From: Meconema thalassinum
Lineage: Eukaryota > Arthropoda > Insecta > Orthoptera > Tettigoniidae
Assembly: GCA_946902985.2 (NCBI GenBank)
Contig: OX336389.2
Coordinates: 1,082,443,788 to 1,082,507,787 of the forward strand
DNA length: 64,000 nt
Direction of reading: 5' to 3'
The first letter of the stretch is position 1. Every line of letters begins with the position of its first letter. The position numbers and the translations under genes are program-made. Below the pieces are notes generated by a model that saw only the letters and a program-made list of their open reading frames with translations, was not told the DNA's origin and ran no database searches. Shown piece by piece: positions 33,950 through 46,388 of the stretch.

Positions 33950-36900
33950 CATTTGAAAAATATCATTCAAGTCCTATTTGCACAATCATAAGTTTCTTAA
34001 AGTCCTCATGCAATATTGGTGTGAAGGGATAACGTTTAAGACCGGATGCAAGAAATACGACAAATGTGATTCTTAAAAGTATGCAAATGATTTAATTACT
34101 ACTTGTAACGCTTAGCGGCGTTAAAACACAATCATGGATGCAAATGATTACAAATAATGCAATGATTTGGTTTAGAAAGGGAATAGCAAGGATAACCCCA
34201 AAATAGAGTACACACTCACCAGATCTGCTAGGCGGCGGACATACCTTCGGCGTTGCACAGTGTCGAGTGATCAAGAGAGATCTAACTCTCTGGGGTAGCT
34301 ACTATTTGTTGGGAATATTCCTGCTGCGTAAGTAAATCAGCACATTCTTGCGCTAGTACGGTGTTCTGGAAAGGCGGTCACATTCCTGGTCTACTTGCGT
34401 TAAAGAAGTGTCGTAAAGATTGCGGACATGTGTGGAGGGCTAGGCTTGGATGAAATTTTAGTAGGTAAATGGTTGTAGCTGTTGATTCCTTTGTAGACTT
34501 TGGGGTGAAAATGGGGGGTGAAGTGTGGTGAATTGGGGCTGATTGGGGGTGGTTACACCCTGTAGGAACCCCAGGGTGTAACAAAATCCAGATCGTAATG
34601 AAATGTCAATGAATCATTCGAAGTAATGATGGTCTACCAAATTCCAAATTCAATGAAATGGTTTGTCAGACAAAAGCATCGTGGATTCTGCCTCAAAATG
34701 TCGTGACCCTTAAACTACCGGATCACCAGGCATTGGTAATTAATACCCCGCTGACGAAGAATATCATAACTAATAATAATAATAACTATTGAGAAAATAA
34801 TCATTAGTTCAATTCCATGACAACAACTACTGAGTAAACAAACCACTCATATTCCTAATAGTTGAAAAATAGTTTTGCTGACCCACTGGCAGTAAAGCAA
34901 GAAAATATGGTACAATCCTAGCCTGCTCATACTATGCTGGATCTCGGAAACCAATGAAGTCGTCTTCATCTTCTTCCAGGACCATCTCCTTCCAATTCCC
35001 GAGCCGGCAGGTTTCCATCATCCTCCATGACCTTCTCTCTTGCCTCCTCCAGGAATCAAATCCAGGATCTCCCCATCCCGCTTCTCGGTCGCATCGTCCT
35101 CCATCTCCTCCAGTGGCATGTCATGGCATCATCTCGATGTATTTTTCACTCCATCAAGTCCCCTCACTTATATGACTAGTGCCTCATATTTCCTTCGAAT
35201 AAGTTCATTTCAGCTTTTAGTGACACTTCAATAACCCAGGTTCGGAAATGCCCTCGCTCCATAATTATTGCCATAAATGTCCTTGTGTTACAAACTGTTC
35301 TAATAGAAAAACTAATATGTATTCCACTGAAATATCACAGGCATTACATGTGCAGTATAATGAAAATGTTTATAACTATAAGTAACTTGCGTGTGCTCGT
35401 ATATTATTGAATGGCTAAGCGCACCAGCTGACTTTCACTCAAGGCTAAGTGTCTCGCCTGTTACTTGAGTGTTCAGTTAATGATGTAGGTCGTATTGTAC
35501 TTCAACTTTACGGCTATGGTTTGTGTAGCAAGTCCCTACGTCAACAAAACGATGCATATCCGCACCAATATAACGCTATTCGATTATACACGGCCGTTTG
35601 AAAATATCACGTTACATATTATACCAGCGAATCGAACTGCATGTTACTCTGGTCCCTGAAAATTTCACGCCCAGCGTACAACGATCACTAGGCCTATGTA
35701 GCCTGCTGCATACATGGTCACGCACTATTCCGAACGTAAGATATTTATCACGTAACTCTCATACCCAATAGCACTTCTCGCGTCAAGCAAAGAAAACATC
35801 TGTTCTCCAGACCACATGTGTCAGCTGACACGAGACACTTCCAAACACGTGGTCATATTTAGTTTAATCCACTTCTTGCCTCTCCATAAATACAATAATC
35901 CAGAAAAACATCATAAGAATCACAAGCATTTGAATGTTGGAATTAGGCCATCAGATCGCGCCTACAAATCATGTGACGCCACGTTACCTTGCAGACTCGA
36001 ACAGAGTTGACATACGGTCCGTCATGCTCGTAATGCCAAACAACAATTCCTCTCAGATATCCATGTTGGGCACAATGCATTCAAGGTGGTGGCTAGGTGT
36101 ACTATTAAAATAACCAAATTAATAACATAGGACGTAATTGCGCAATTAAGATTAAACTTGCTAAGAATTAAGTATCATAATTATAGAAGGCCCCAGTAGG
36201 GTTGGTGGAAACTTTTTTCAATTGTGTAGCGCGTGCACATGCGTGCACATGCCATCCTGAATTTCATATTTAAATATTAATAAATCTGTATGTTTTAACG
36301 CTACAATAACTAAAATTAGTGTAAATGTAGAATTAATGGTATGGTTTTGTATGCCCAAAGTGAAATAACAGCGACTCCAAACATTTGAGATGATTAACTC
36401 AAAGAGATTTGGAGCTACAATAACGAAATGTTGATGCTAATGTAGAACCAATTAAATGACTTCCTACAACGAACTGAAAATAACAGTGACTCCATACTAG
36501 ACGGTGGTAGCTGGATGTATTCCTAAAACATGAATATCATTAACTCACGATGTAATAACAAAATTTTGCGAAAGAGAAGTACCGTATAAAAAAACTGACT
36601 GGCATTGCTGATAGGAAAAGACCACTGATTCTAGCGCGCAGTGACCATCTGCGCGATCGGCCTGTCACCATCACCAGTTGCATCTGCTGACTTGTGTTCA
36701 CCTCTCAGTGCATGATAAGAAATAACTATGCCACTGTTGCCGAGAGTGATAACGCGCTAGCTCCTGCCTCTCTGGCAGTGGAGATCGTCGGTTCCAATCC
36801 TCTCACTTCGATCGCATGATTAGGACACAAGACAGAAGAACTTAATTTTATAATTTCGCACAACCTCTATCTTGAGGTTAAGTAAACAATTGAACTATAT

Positions 36901-37472
36901 TAGTAGTCAGTGCATTGCAATGTGTATAAACATTTGCCGCACCAAGTTTCACCGCGCTCTGTTGGTTAAATCGCGAGAAAATTCTTTTTAAGTGTTTCAA
37001 TTTCCCCCGGCCGCCATGTTGGTTTTGTACTAAACAGGTTTATGAAAGTCATATAGATGAAATTCTAGTAGTATCCTTATCACTGTACAAAACTTCAGTG
37101 CCATATCTGTTACTGTTGCGGAGTTATAGAATGCCAGTGAAATATTTCTCGCGGCCGTCATGTTGGATTGGTGAAACGTATTAAAATGTGAAAGGCACGG
37201 CTGAAGTCGGGCAAGGCAGTAGAGATGGGCCGGTCATCCTTGGCCAGTCGTAACCGTGTGAGAACTCTTCTTAAAGCTCAAGTAGAATGCTGAGGCCACT
37301 GAATATGCACATGCGATGCCGAGGACATATTGCGCACTTTATTTGCATTGATCACAAAGGTATGAAGGCTCATTGTGCGTGGCGACACCACTGCGCTCGT
37401 AATTTGTACTGGTCATTGAAATTGCTTTGGCCGTTTAGATTTTATTAGGAGGATACCCACACACGCACATGC
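33950..37472. other. Unassigned sequence
   Basis: No supported gene. Two weak items: a GCGTGCACATGCGTGCACATG double repeat at about 36229, and a SINE-like scrap at 36660-36830 (GCCTGTCACCATCACCAGTTG and a possible B-box GGTTCCAATCC). Confidence 0.45.
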
Positions 37473-38331
37473 TGTATGGACTTTTGTGTGTCCTATATGG
37501 GGTTGTGTTAGAGGGTGTGTTGAGCAGAATGCTGTTAAGGGAGGTTCGAGTAAGTTTACAGTGTGTGGTGTGAGAATGAGCTGTCTAGGAGCGTAGACGG
37601 GGCTCGAGGAAGAGCTCCCAGGTATTCTGGATGATAGGGTAGCTCGGGGGTGTGGTAGCGGTAAAAGGGTTGCTTAATAAATAATAAGCAGAGGTAATGC
37701 GGCGCTAATCAGCTTACTGATAGCGCGCACAGGCTAGCGGAGACAGAAGCAAATGAGCTGACGCGAGCTCGGTAGCGATGCGTCAAGTGACTGCTCAGGT
37801 AATTCCTCTAAACAATTAATACTAGAGGGTCCTACTCGGGTAAGGTTTATGGGGTAGGATCTTATCAAATAGTCAAATAAGTCGAAAGACCAATGAGGTA
37901 GAGACTGTTGGCTTTAATGAGTACTTCTAAAATGAAGTACGATTACTGTTCAAAGCAGTGTTAATAAATCTCATGTCTCGCAATACAAATACAAGGTGTA
38001 AGACAAAGGGGTAAAATGTAGGGATGTTATGGAAAAGATACTCGCAGATACACTCACCCAGATGGCAGCTAGACGTCAAGTGGCCCTTCAGAGGTTTCAC
38101 ACTACATGGACCCCGAGCCGTGGGTGCCTGGCGGTTTTATAGTTTGTAGTCTGCAGTGTGTGCAGAATTGCACATTCCTGCCTGGTCGGTACACCTATAG
38201 GGGTCGTACGAGTTCATGTACGAGGTTACTCGAGTTTACAGAGATTATGAGAGTTCGAATGAACATGTAGATGTAACTGTATGTGGAATTGGGGCTTGGA
38301 AGCGTGTAGCTGTATTTAGATGCTGATGTAA
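37473..38331 (-). repeat. LTR-like direct repeat, left copy (859 bp)
   Basis: Starts TGTATGGACTTTTGTGTG and ends GATGCTGATGTAA. Matches 55827-56987 throughout, after removing a SINE insertion from the right copy. This copy keeps 23 bp (GATGCGTCAAGTGACTGCTC and three more) that the right copy lacks near 37776. Confidence 0.85.
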
Positions 38332-40098
38332 ATAATTGGGCAAGGGCGGTGTATCCCCTACGGATACAACAACTCCCCTGATTGGGTTAGTCATCGTCCT
38401 CGATGACTGGAATCAGATATGGGGGTGGTTTCGTAGATATTCTCCATCTTCTTTCTTGAATCTTCCCTCTTCTTTGCTTCTCTTCTATTCTTCTTCGCTG
38501 GGGTTGGTGGTGTCGATGGGGGAGTGTATTTCATGTGTGTGTGGAGCCTCTTGGTAGGCGAGTCGTATCTGGAGAATGTGTAGGATTGAGAGATGGGGTG
38601 TGCAATGTGAGTTACGGTGGAGAGATGTGCCTGATTGCTTGCGGGCTACATCCCTGGGTATTAGATTTGGTGCCACTGGGTTCGTTTACTGCGAGCTTGA
38701 GCTTTTACATACCGTATTATCAATTATCAAACATAAATCGTGAAGCGTGAGTCGTTAAAATATAACATAAATTATAAAATTGTAACCTTGAATCATAAAC
38801 AACAAAATCGTGACATCGATTATAAATAACAAAGGTGTAGCTCAAATAAAATATTTCCACAATATCAGTGGTTGTGTCTGTGCACCACGAGGGGAAAAAA
38901 TATCGTCGGGTGTATTGTACCCTTCGTCAGTTTCTAGAACGGGATGAAAAAATGCCCTCGTGTGAAGTGTAAAATTGTACAATGTGAAATAGTATAATAG
39001 ATTATAGAAAAAGAAAAAAATACATGTCTCGGGGTGTAATTTATGGGAAGTATAATATAATATGTTTTATTGTGTGGGGGTGAAGCAAGACATTTGTACA
39101 ATGGGTATTTTAGAAGAATGGAAAGAAAAACAATATGGAACATGTGCATGTATAATTAACAAACGTGTATGTATAATAATAACAATGGTGTATAACATTG
39201 GAATACTGGTTATTACAAAAATAGTTTACAATGATACTGTCCTCGTAACATGGGATGTACGCGCATGATAGCGGTAATATAATAATAATAATAATAAATA
39301 AAATTCATGGTCATAATAAGAATAATAATTACATTCATACATTGGACATCCTTGGTATAAGATATAATATCTCTGTATAATGGAGCAATGGAGCTCCTAC
39401 ATAATACCTCTTATGCACGCTATCCACTATTATCTACCTTAACTATCATATGCCTAGACGGCCGTACTTATAATATCTTATCACAAATATATTGCCCGCT
39501 GTGGGCGTGCAAATCCATCATGGCAATGAAGCTCGGCTCTTACAATGTGCGGGTGCAAACCTAGTTGCCGCAGTACACTTCTCATGTCAGGTGCGTCGCT
39601 GGTCCGGCCACGGTAATAAATATCCCACAGGTATTTATAACCGTGGTTGGGATTTTTCCGTTAGAAGTGGAAAAAATGTAGGGAAAATAGTGTATGGGCT
39701 GTGTGTGGGAAAGTATTGCGACTGGTGCGTGTAAGGGCGTTGGCAAAAAATATACAAGGGACTATGTCTGATATCGCCAACTGTGAGAAAAGAAAGAATT
39801 GTAAGTGTGTAGATGTAGCTGGACCTTACGGCTACTGTAGGAAGCTGAAACATAATGTATGCAGATTATGATTAACATACATGTGCACGTGCATTTTATT
39901 TCATTCATATAATGTACAGAAATAATCAACCAATGTGGCCATATAAACTATAACCAATGTGTAGGTGTGTAGCATAGTGTACCATGTTTTCCTATGAGCT
40001 AACCATGTTTTTTTCTTCTGCGCTGCGTCGGAAATGTAGCTGGAATTATAAGGCATAGGATGGTTAGTAACTCTGTTAATCATGTACGTAATAATGTG

Positions 40099-40177
40099 TT
40101 GTCGCTTTTGGTGTAGCGGATTATCGGACCTACGCCTTAACCAAGTCTTAAAAAGCCGAGTGATCAAAGATCAATCG
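40099..40177 (+). repeat. Dispersed direct repeat, copy A
   Basis: TTGTCGCTTTT, then GATTATCGGAC, a CTTAAC/CTTGAC block, and AAGCCGA with GTGATCAAAGATCAATCG. Repeated at 40395-40474 with scattered changes, 296 bp away. Confidence 0.8.
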
Positions 40178-40394
40178 CATATCGCTGCATTTTATTAATC
40201 GCCTTCTTTGCTGTAACGGTTATTACCGTAGTGTCAGGCTTACACGGTCGAAACTAGGTCGAATTCCGAGGCCGATCGATATCTATCGATCATTCGTGAC
40301 TTCATTTCTATCTTATGTGTACTCTTGTCTTCCATTCATGTGCGGTGTGTACTCCTGTCGATTGCGCATCGAATGTATCGCGGTTAATAAGGAT

Positions 40395-40474
40395 TTGTCG
40401 CTTTTTATAGCAGATTATCGGACTTACGAAGCCTTGACTGGGTTTTACAAAGCCGAATGATCAAAGATCAATCG
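40395..40474 (+). repeat. Dispersed direct repeat, copy B
   Basis: Second copy of the 40099-40177 unit. Between the two lies GATCGATATCTATCGATC, an 8-bp inverted repeat with a 2-bp centre (about 40274-40291). Confidence 0.8.
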
Positions 40475-40604
40475 TCGATGTATCGCATTTAAATCGCATA
40501 CTCTTCATTGCAAGCATCGCAGATCTGCATCGAAAATAATCGCATCTTTTTCATTCGCAAATCATCGCGTAGGGTCGCGTAAGATCGCATAAAATAGCAT
40601 CCTT

Positions 40605-40646
40605 ATCGCAAATAATCGCATCCTCATCGCAAATAATCGCATCCTC
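40605..40646 (+). repeat. 21-bp tandem repeat (two exact units)
   Basis: ATCGCAAATAATCGCATCCT plus C, twice, at the end of a 150-bp zone littered with ATCGCA words (40500-40646). Confidence 0.85.
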
Positions 40647-43190
40647 GGGCGTCCCCGGTGTTCATTTATAATCATCATATAGCAATCATCATCATTTTGG
40701 GTGCTAACCCCTCACGGCACGCATTGCCGACATGTAAAACTCGAGAGTCGCTGCTCAACATTTAAAATTGGCTATGCATATTCATTATAATATATTCATT
40801 ATTCATCATTTCAATATTCGACGCCCCTGGGCGGATATGGCCTTTGGCATATTGGTATCAACAACCCTTGGTGGAATGCCTATTTAATCATTATATCATT
40901 ATATCATTATATCAATCTTCTTTTCTTTTCTTGACGCATAAATAATTTTCACCTAACACGCGTATAGGACTTATGTATTTTATAATTTCACCAAAGATAC
41001 ATATAGGACTTATTTATTTCACCTGTGTTCGCGAACAGGACTTGCTCCTCGCGCAATGGGGCTCTCACTTACTTAAAATTAGCTAAACTTAAAACTAATA
41101 GTCGTTGTCAGGCGTCCTGAATGTTCTCCGGCTGGCTGGATCGTAAAACCGCCATAACCGAGCACGGTGATCATCCTGGCCTTGTCAGATTCAACTCCGT
41201 TTTCGGAAACAGAGGAGCTATTTCCTATTCGAAACTGGGCATCATCTGAAATGTCGGGTCTCGTAGTTCGTCACGTGATCATCATTTGCTTTTCTCCGAT
41301 TGGAAAGAACTATGAAATCTTTGCAACTTATGTGAACAATGTTTCACTTTGTGTCCGTGCACATTTTACTTACCATATGAGTGAAATGTACCTGCGAGGG
41401 TGTGTTATTTATGGGGTTTAATATATATCTTTTAGGGGATGCAGCACAGTGCGCGAGTCATTGCGCCTAGCTATTGGATTGCCAGCTAATCCAGTGGCGT
41501 TTATTTATTCACATGTTAGTGGGTAAGTATAGGATTGGTAAGGTTTGTCCCGTGTTATTGGGTAAGTTTTAGACATGTTAATATTGTTAAAACCAGGTAA
41601 TGGGATGGCTGGTAATGGGGAAGATAGTGTGGTCCTATTTGGATGCAGGAAAAATTTAATGGTGAGGATTAATTAACTGGTCAGGCGTGGGATCGGTAAT
41701 GAGTAAGAACTGGATCTCAGTCCGGTTGTTAGTGCACGTCCTGAGTTAGGTAGGTGTGTGGAGGTGTCAAGTATGTCATTGTGTCGCATGGAATGTTAAA
41801 AATCCCCATTAGGGTGAAATATGACATGAGGGATAAGAATGTAAGTAGTATAATTATTATGTTAGTGGGTAGTTATGTACGCTTCACTGCTAGCTTTGCA
41901 ATTCCGAAGTGTTCTGTTTAACACTTAGCTATGAGCGGTAAAGCTTGGTGCCCACCGTGGTGGCATTGGTCCACCGAGTGCTGCATATTTTATGGGGGCA
42001 AGATGTGTCTGTGTTGTAATTATTATAATGTGTGGGATCTGAAAATCGGGGAACAAGTGCCTTGCGTGAAATGTGGCATATGTTGCCTTGTATATAAATA
42101 CACTGCTGTTTAAGATCTCTGGTGCTGAACATGATAATTGATATATGTAGGTCTCTTATTGTATGGACTCTTATTGTAATACTGGTCGTATAATTTTATC
42201 ATTGATATTTATCATTACGGGTAGAGGTGTTGTAGGTGGATCAAATTCCCCTACTAAGTATAGATCCCTTATCTAAACCTTATTGTTAATGTCTATCGTC
42301 TAGTATATATTGCGCTAATTAATAGCCTAATTTGTATATTTGGTTAATAGTTATTATACCTGGAACTATCAGTCTTTGTAGTATTCACCTTTCGTCCTAA
42401 TTTGAACGATGTGCCTGCCTATCGGCTGCGTTCCTTTGCTATCACAATGTTGACTCCTGATCGAATCCTGTTTTCCTGATTCACACGTATAAAGTACTAA
42501 TCCTATATATTCATCATTTATCTGTCTCGGTGTTATCAATTCTATCTTATTTACAGTGTATGTGTGGAGTCTGCAATCATTTAAATAAGTGTGATGCAGA
42601 TCTCCATGTCTCCTTAATGTGAGCTAATCGTTTCACCGGTGTATAATTAATGCTTCCTATGTGCAATATGATTTGGTGACTATATTCCAATTTTTGGCTG
42701 AACCATAGCGAAACTATTAATTCGTTTGGTCCCTGGAATGTGTCCTACCAACCTATCTGGTGTGTGTAAGAGTAAACATGAATAATATTTCTCTATTCCT
42801 ACTAGTGTTAATCATTTTCATGACTGTAATGCTACCTATGGGTATGTAATATTCAATGTCCTTCTGTAAAACTGTCTTTCGAATGCTCTGTGTGCATTGT
42901 ACCTCGTCCATCACTGAGTATTCTGTCTCCTAATGAACATTGGAACGTGCTAGTGCTACTAGTTCATTATAATATCCCTACGTGGGCTTATCGGGCTCCA
43001 ATGGTCTACAAGTATCCACCGTACTTCGTCCATCACGGATTAGTGTGTAGCAAGAATGCCTATTCTTGGTAGTGCATGGTATATCAAGGGTCTGTGTCTA
43101 AAATTGTCGAAGGGGTGTCGAATATTGACGCCTGTGGTTTAATAGTGTTGTTCAACTATTATGTTTATATGAACTATTATAGGTCATAGT

Positions 43191-43524
43191 ATAGCCTCCG
43201 TGGCTTAGGCGGCAGCACGCCGGCCTCTCACTGCTGGGTCCGTGGTTCAAATCCCAGTCACTCCATGTGAGATCTGTGCTGGACAAAACGGAGGCAGACA
43301 GGTTTTTCTCCGGGTACTCCGGTTTTCCCTGTCTCAATTTCATTCCAGCAACACTCTTCACTATCATTTCATTTCATCTGTCATTCATTTAATCATTGCC
43401 CCAGAGGAGTGTGACAGGCTTCGGCAGCCGGCACAGTTCATATCCTCGCCGATAGATTGGGGCTTCATTCATTCCATTCCTGACCCGGTCGGAGACTGGA
43501 AGCAGGCTGTGGATTTTCATTTTC
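43191..43524 (+). mobile_element. tRNA-headed SINE, second copy of the 30465 family
   Basis: Same head, B-box and body as 30465-30795. Flanked by ATAGGTCATAGT at 43179-43190 and 43525-43536 (exact 12-bp duplication), which shows it inserted into the interior of the large LTR-like element. Confidence 0.93.
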
Positions 43525-44239
43525 ATAGGTCATAGTGAACCTATCGGCAGTATCGCAATGTCGCCATTTGAATAGAAAATAGGTAATGGAAAAAAAGAAA
43601 AATGTGTATACATCAGTGTGACATATCGTTGGCGCTCTTGGGCTAACAATCGCAATGTTGGTATTTTCTAACTCTAATATCGCTATCCTTGCGTGTCGAG
43701 TGGTATTCCTAATAATGCATAATATTAAGAATGTTGGCGGTCGATTTTTCTAGTGTATTCTAATTGTAAGTATTTGGACCGTTGCTTACGGCGTTTAAAG
43801 TTTGCGCGCTGGATTGTGAATAAGCCTAGTGTGGATAAATGGCTGCTATCAGTAGTCACGTGATACGGGGTCTGCCAGAAGTATCGGTGACTCTCTCCGG
43901 TGGGTGTGAGTTATAATTGTTTATGTGTTAGCTCCACCCGCGAGCTAGGCGCTGAATAGCTGTGCGTTATCAAACGAGGTATGTCCAGTATACTGTCTCG
44001 CTGAGTGGGTGCTGCGCTTTGCCAGGAATTAATTAATGGCGGCTTGTGTTTACATCTTGTGACCACGTGTTGAAGTGAGTGTCACGTGTGAAATATAATG
44101 CCTGCGGCTGTATATAGACATTTCCCTTTACGCGTAGCGTGGGGGTCTTGTAGAATGACATTGTCTCATATTTGCAGCGTATAGATGCAATAAATAACAA
44201 TTTGGACGCTTCGGGTACCGTATATCCGTGTGAATGGTT

Positions 44240-44971
44240 CAGGGTGGCGCACGAAATGTCATACATCGAAAATGGTTTATAAAATGTGTAAATCTGGGCT
44301 CGCAACCATGTCCTTTCATGAACAGAAACCTTATTTCATGCGTGATTCGACAGACAGAAGCACATGTCGGGCAAGTGTACCGGCTTCCAGTTATACAGCA
44401 TGGTGGACAAAGGGAGGTTGAAAGTCATGGTGTGAAAGTGTGTGTTGGGAATTATTGGGCCAATCATTTTCAATTACACAGTCAACAGTGCGCGTTACAT
44501 GGATATGTAGCAAAACAGTTTCTTCCACAACTCTTTGCATCACGTCTACCAATAGAGACACAATAGTTCATGCAAGATGACATTTTGGGCCCCGTGTAAT
44601 GTCCCATCGATATCCCAAACGTTTTCAGAGCGGCTCAATCTGGCCACCACATAGCCTCGATACTAATCCCTGTGATTTCTTACTGTGGGGGTATTTGAAG
44701 GACACAATCATCCGCCAGAAACCAGAAAATGTACTGTAATTGCAAGCAGCCGTTGTGAATTTCTCCCGAGGGCTGAGTGAGGACATGTGTCGTAGACTGG
44801 TCACAAACATGCAGGTTCGTCTCGAAGCTGTTGTACGCCGAGAAGATGGACATATTCAACATGTCCTGCATACTGACTGATCATACACATTTCAGTGAAT
44901 GTTGTAATGCAATTTTCTATTAAATATTCTATAAACAGTTTCCAATGTATGACATTTCGTGCGCCACCCTG
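44240..44971 (+). mobile_element. Decayed mariner/IS630-type DNA transposon (732 bp)
   Basis: The ends are 27-bp perfect inverted repeats starting CAGGGTGGCGCACGAAATGT, extended by about 18 more mostly matching bases. The right flank is TA; the left flank is TT, probably a mutated TA. The interior keeps a transposase C-terminal relic on the plus strand spread over several frames: pieces like LLWGYLKD, EDMCRRLV and HIQHV can be read with frameshifts and stops. At 732 bp it is about half the usual length, so the N-terminal half is deleted. Confidence 0.82.
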
Positions 44972-45586
44972 TATGTAGGCTTTCTGCGGTATAAACTGTG
45001 TCCTTCAGGAAAATATGAGAATATGTAGGAAAACCGGTTATTATCTCCTGAACTTTGTATAATCTATTCACATGGTGGTAACTAAGTGTCGGTCCCACTT
45101 CGCTTTATGTAGACTGAGAGGCTGATGCTGTAGCTTAGCGGTCGGTATGTTTGAAATTTGTATAACTGAAATTTATATGTACTTTTTTGAGTTGTGTTAC
45201 AGCGCCTATCCAATTGTATAAAGTTGACTAGGTAGTTGCCCGTACGCTTGTGTCAGTATGTATATCGAGTTAGCGCGTCGTCTATGCGAAAATGTTGGTA
45301 TGTTAGACACCTGTTAATCTCTTGTTGTAATACCCAGTAACCTGTATGAATGTGTCAACGCTAAAGCATCTACAATTTAATAATTGCTAATTCATATGTC
45401 CTGCGGTGATTATCCGTTCCGCGTTTTTCCACTGGTACTCCAGGGGAATGCGGCGAACGAGTTGAAGTGGCTGTGGTTGCTTCAACTCTCTATTGAGGCT
45501 AGGAATATGTACGTTATCTTGTTGTGTATAAGTTCCCTATATATGTCAATGAGTGGGCACCCGTGTTAATAATTGTTTCAATGGTT

Positions 45587-46388
45587 TGTAACGGTTTCGG
45601 GGTTCGTAAAAATAGGTCAGGCTATAATGCACTAAATTTTTATTTACAATAATGTTATTTACACTAAATCAAATTAAGCCTACTTACTTCCACACACACA
45701 CACACTTACACAGAGTTGCACTTTATACAGCTACAAGTCCTATTTATGTACACTGATCTCTACAAGTCAGTTTCTCTTGCAGTCACTATTTATCTTCCCC
45801 AGTCACTATTTACATCATTTATTTCCACATTTATCTTCACACCCCGTCTTCAATATTTACAGTCCTCCATTATTTATTTTCACTCATCGCGCTAGGCACG
45901 GCAAACTGCTTCAACTAACACTGACTCCGATCTCACACTCGCTCGCTCCCACGAAGAACTACCTGCTCACCTCAGCTTGCTCGTATATATGCAGTCAGCC
46001 CTCCGGTCTCGAAAGTTCTAGTTGTTACTCCTTCCAGTAGCGTCGAGTATGTCCTCGTGGTTGGCTTCCAGAATTATCTAGCCACTCCCAGCGATGTTCT
46101 GGATCACCTTTCCTTTTCCAGTAGGTTCAAGCCTATTCTGGTCGACCCTATTCATCGTTGCGTGGGGAGGAGCCTACCCTAATTAGCTGGCCGGATTGGC
46201 TATTCTGTATTCTTCACACACCCCGCCCGCCTGTCTCGCCCATAGTGACTCGTTACACTTGGTATTTGTGGCGGCCTTGGGAGTAACTAAGAGGGGTGCG
46301 TACCTGAGAACGGTCTCTTTCGTTGGGAATTTCGTCGTACGGCCCCTCCCCCAAGAACTGTGTGTCCGGCTTTCGGCGACACGTTTCA
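45587..46388 (-). repeat. LTR a of the gag array (802 bp)
   Basis: TG...CA termini. Contains a CA microsatellite near 45700. Its end CGACACGTTTCA is followed by CTACCCCCGTC, the complement of the purine tract. Confidence 0.93.

Larger units (their letters stand above)
38332..43178. other. Interior of the large LTR-like element, no recognisable gene
   Basis: Mostly T/G-rich on the plus strand. Short frames (39062-39268, 41931-42113, 42890-43072 and others) lack any family motif. Contains a pyrimidine-rich run at 38445-38500 and the local repeats listed separately. Confidence 0.5.

Noticed and set aside
36740..36830. Possible SINE head with B-box-like GGTTCCAATCC
   Set aside because: Too diverged and without tail or duplication; mentioned only as a scrap in the unassigned interval.
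40540..40650. CRISPR-like appearance of repeated ATCGCA words
   Set aside because: Units are short, unspaced and degenerate, and the DNA is eukaryotic; a simple tandem repeat.
41931..42113. 60-codon cysteine-rich frame (CCIFYGGKMCLCCNYY), first suspected as a zinc-binding or secreted peptide
   Set aside because: Cysteine and tryptophan richness follows from the TG-rich strand; no signal peptide or known spacing.
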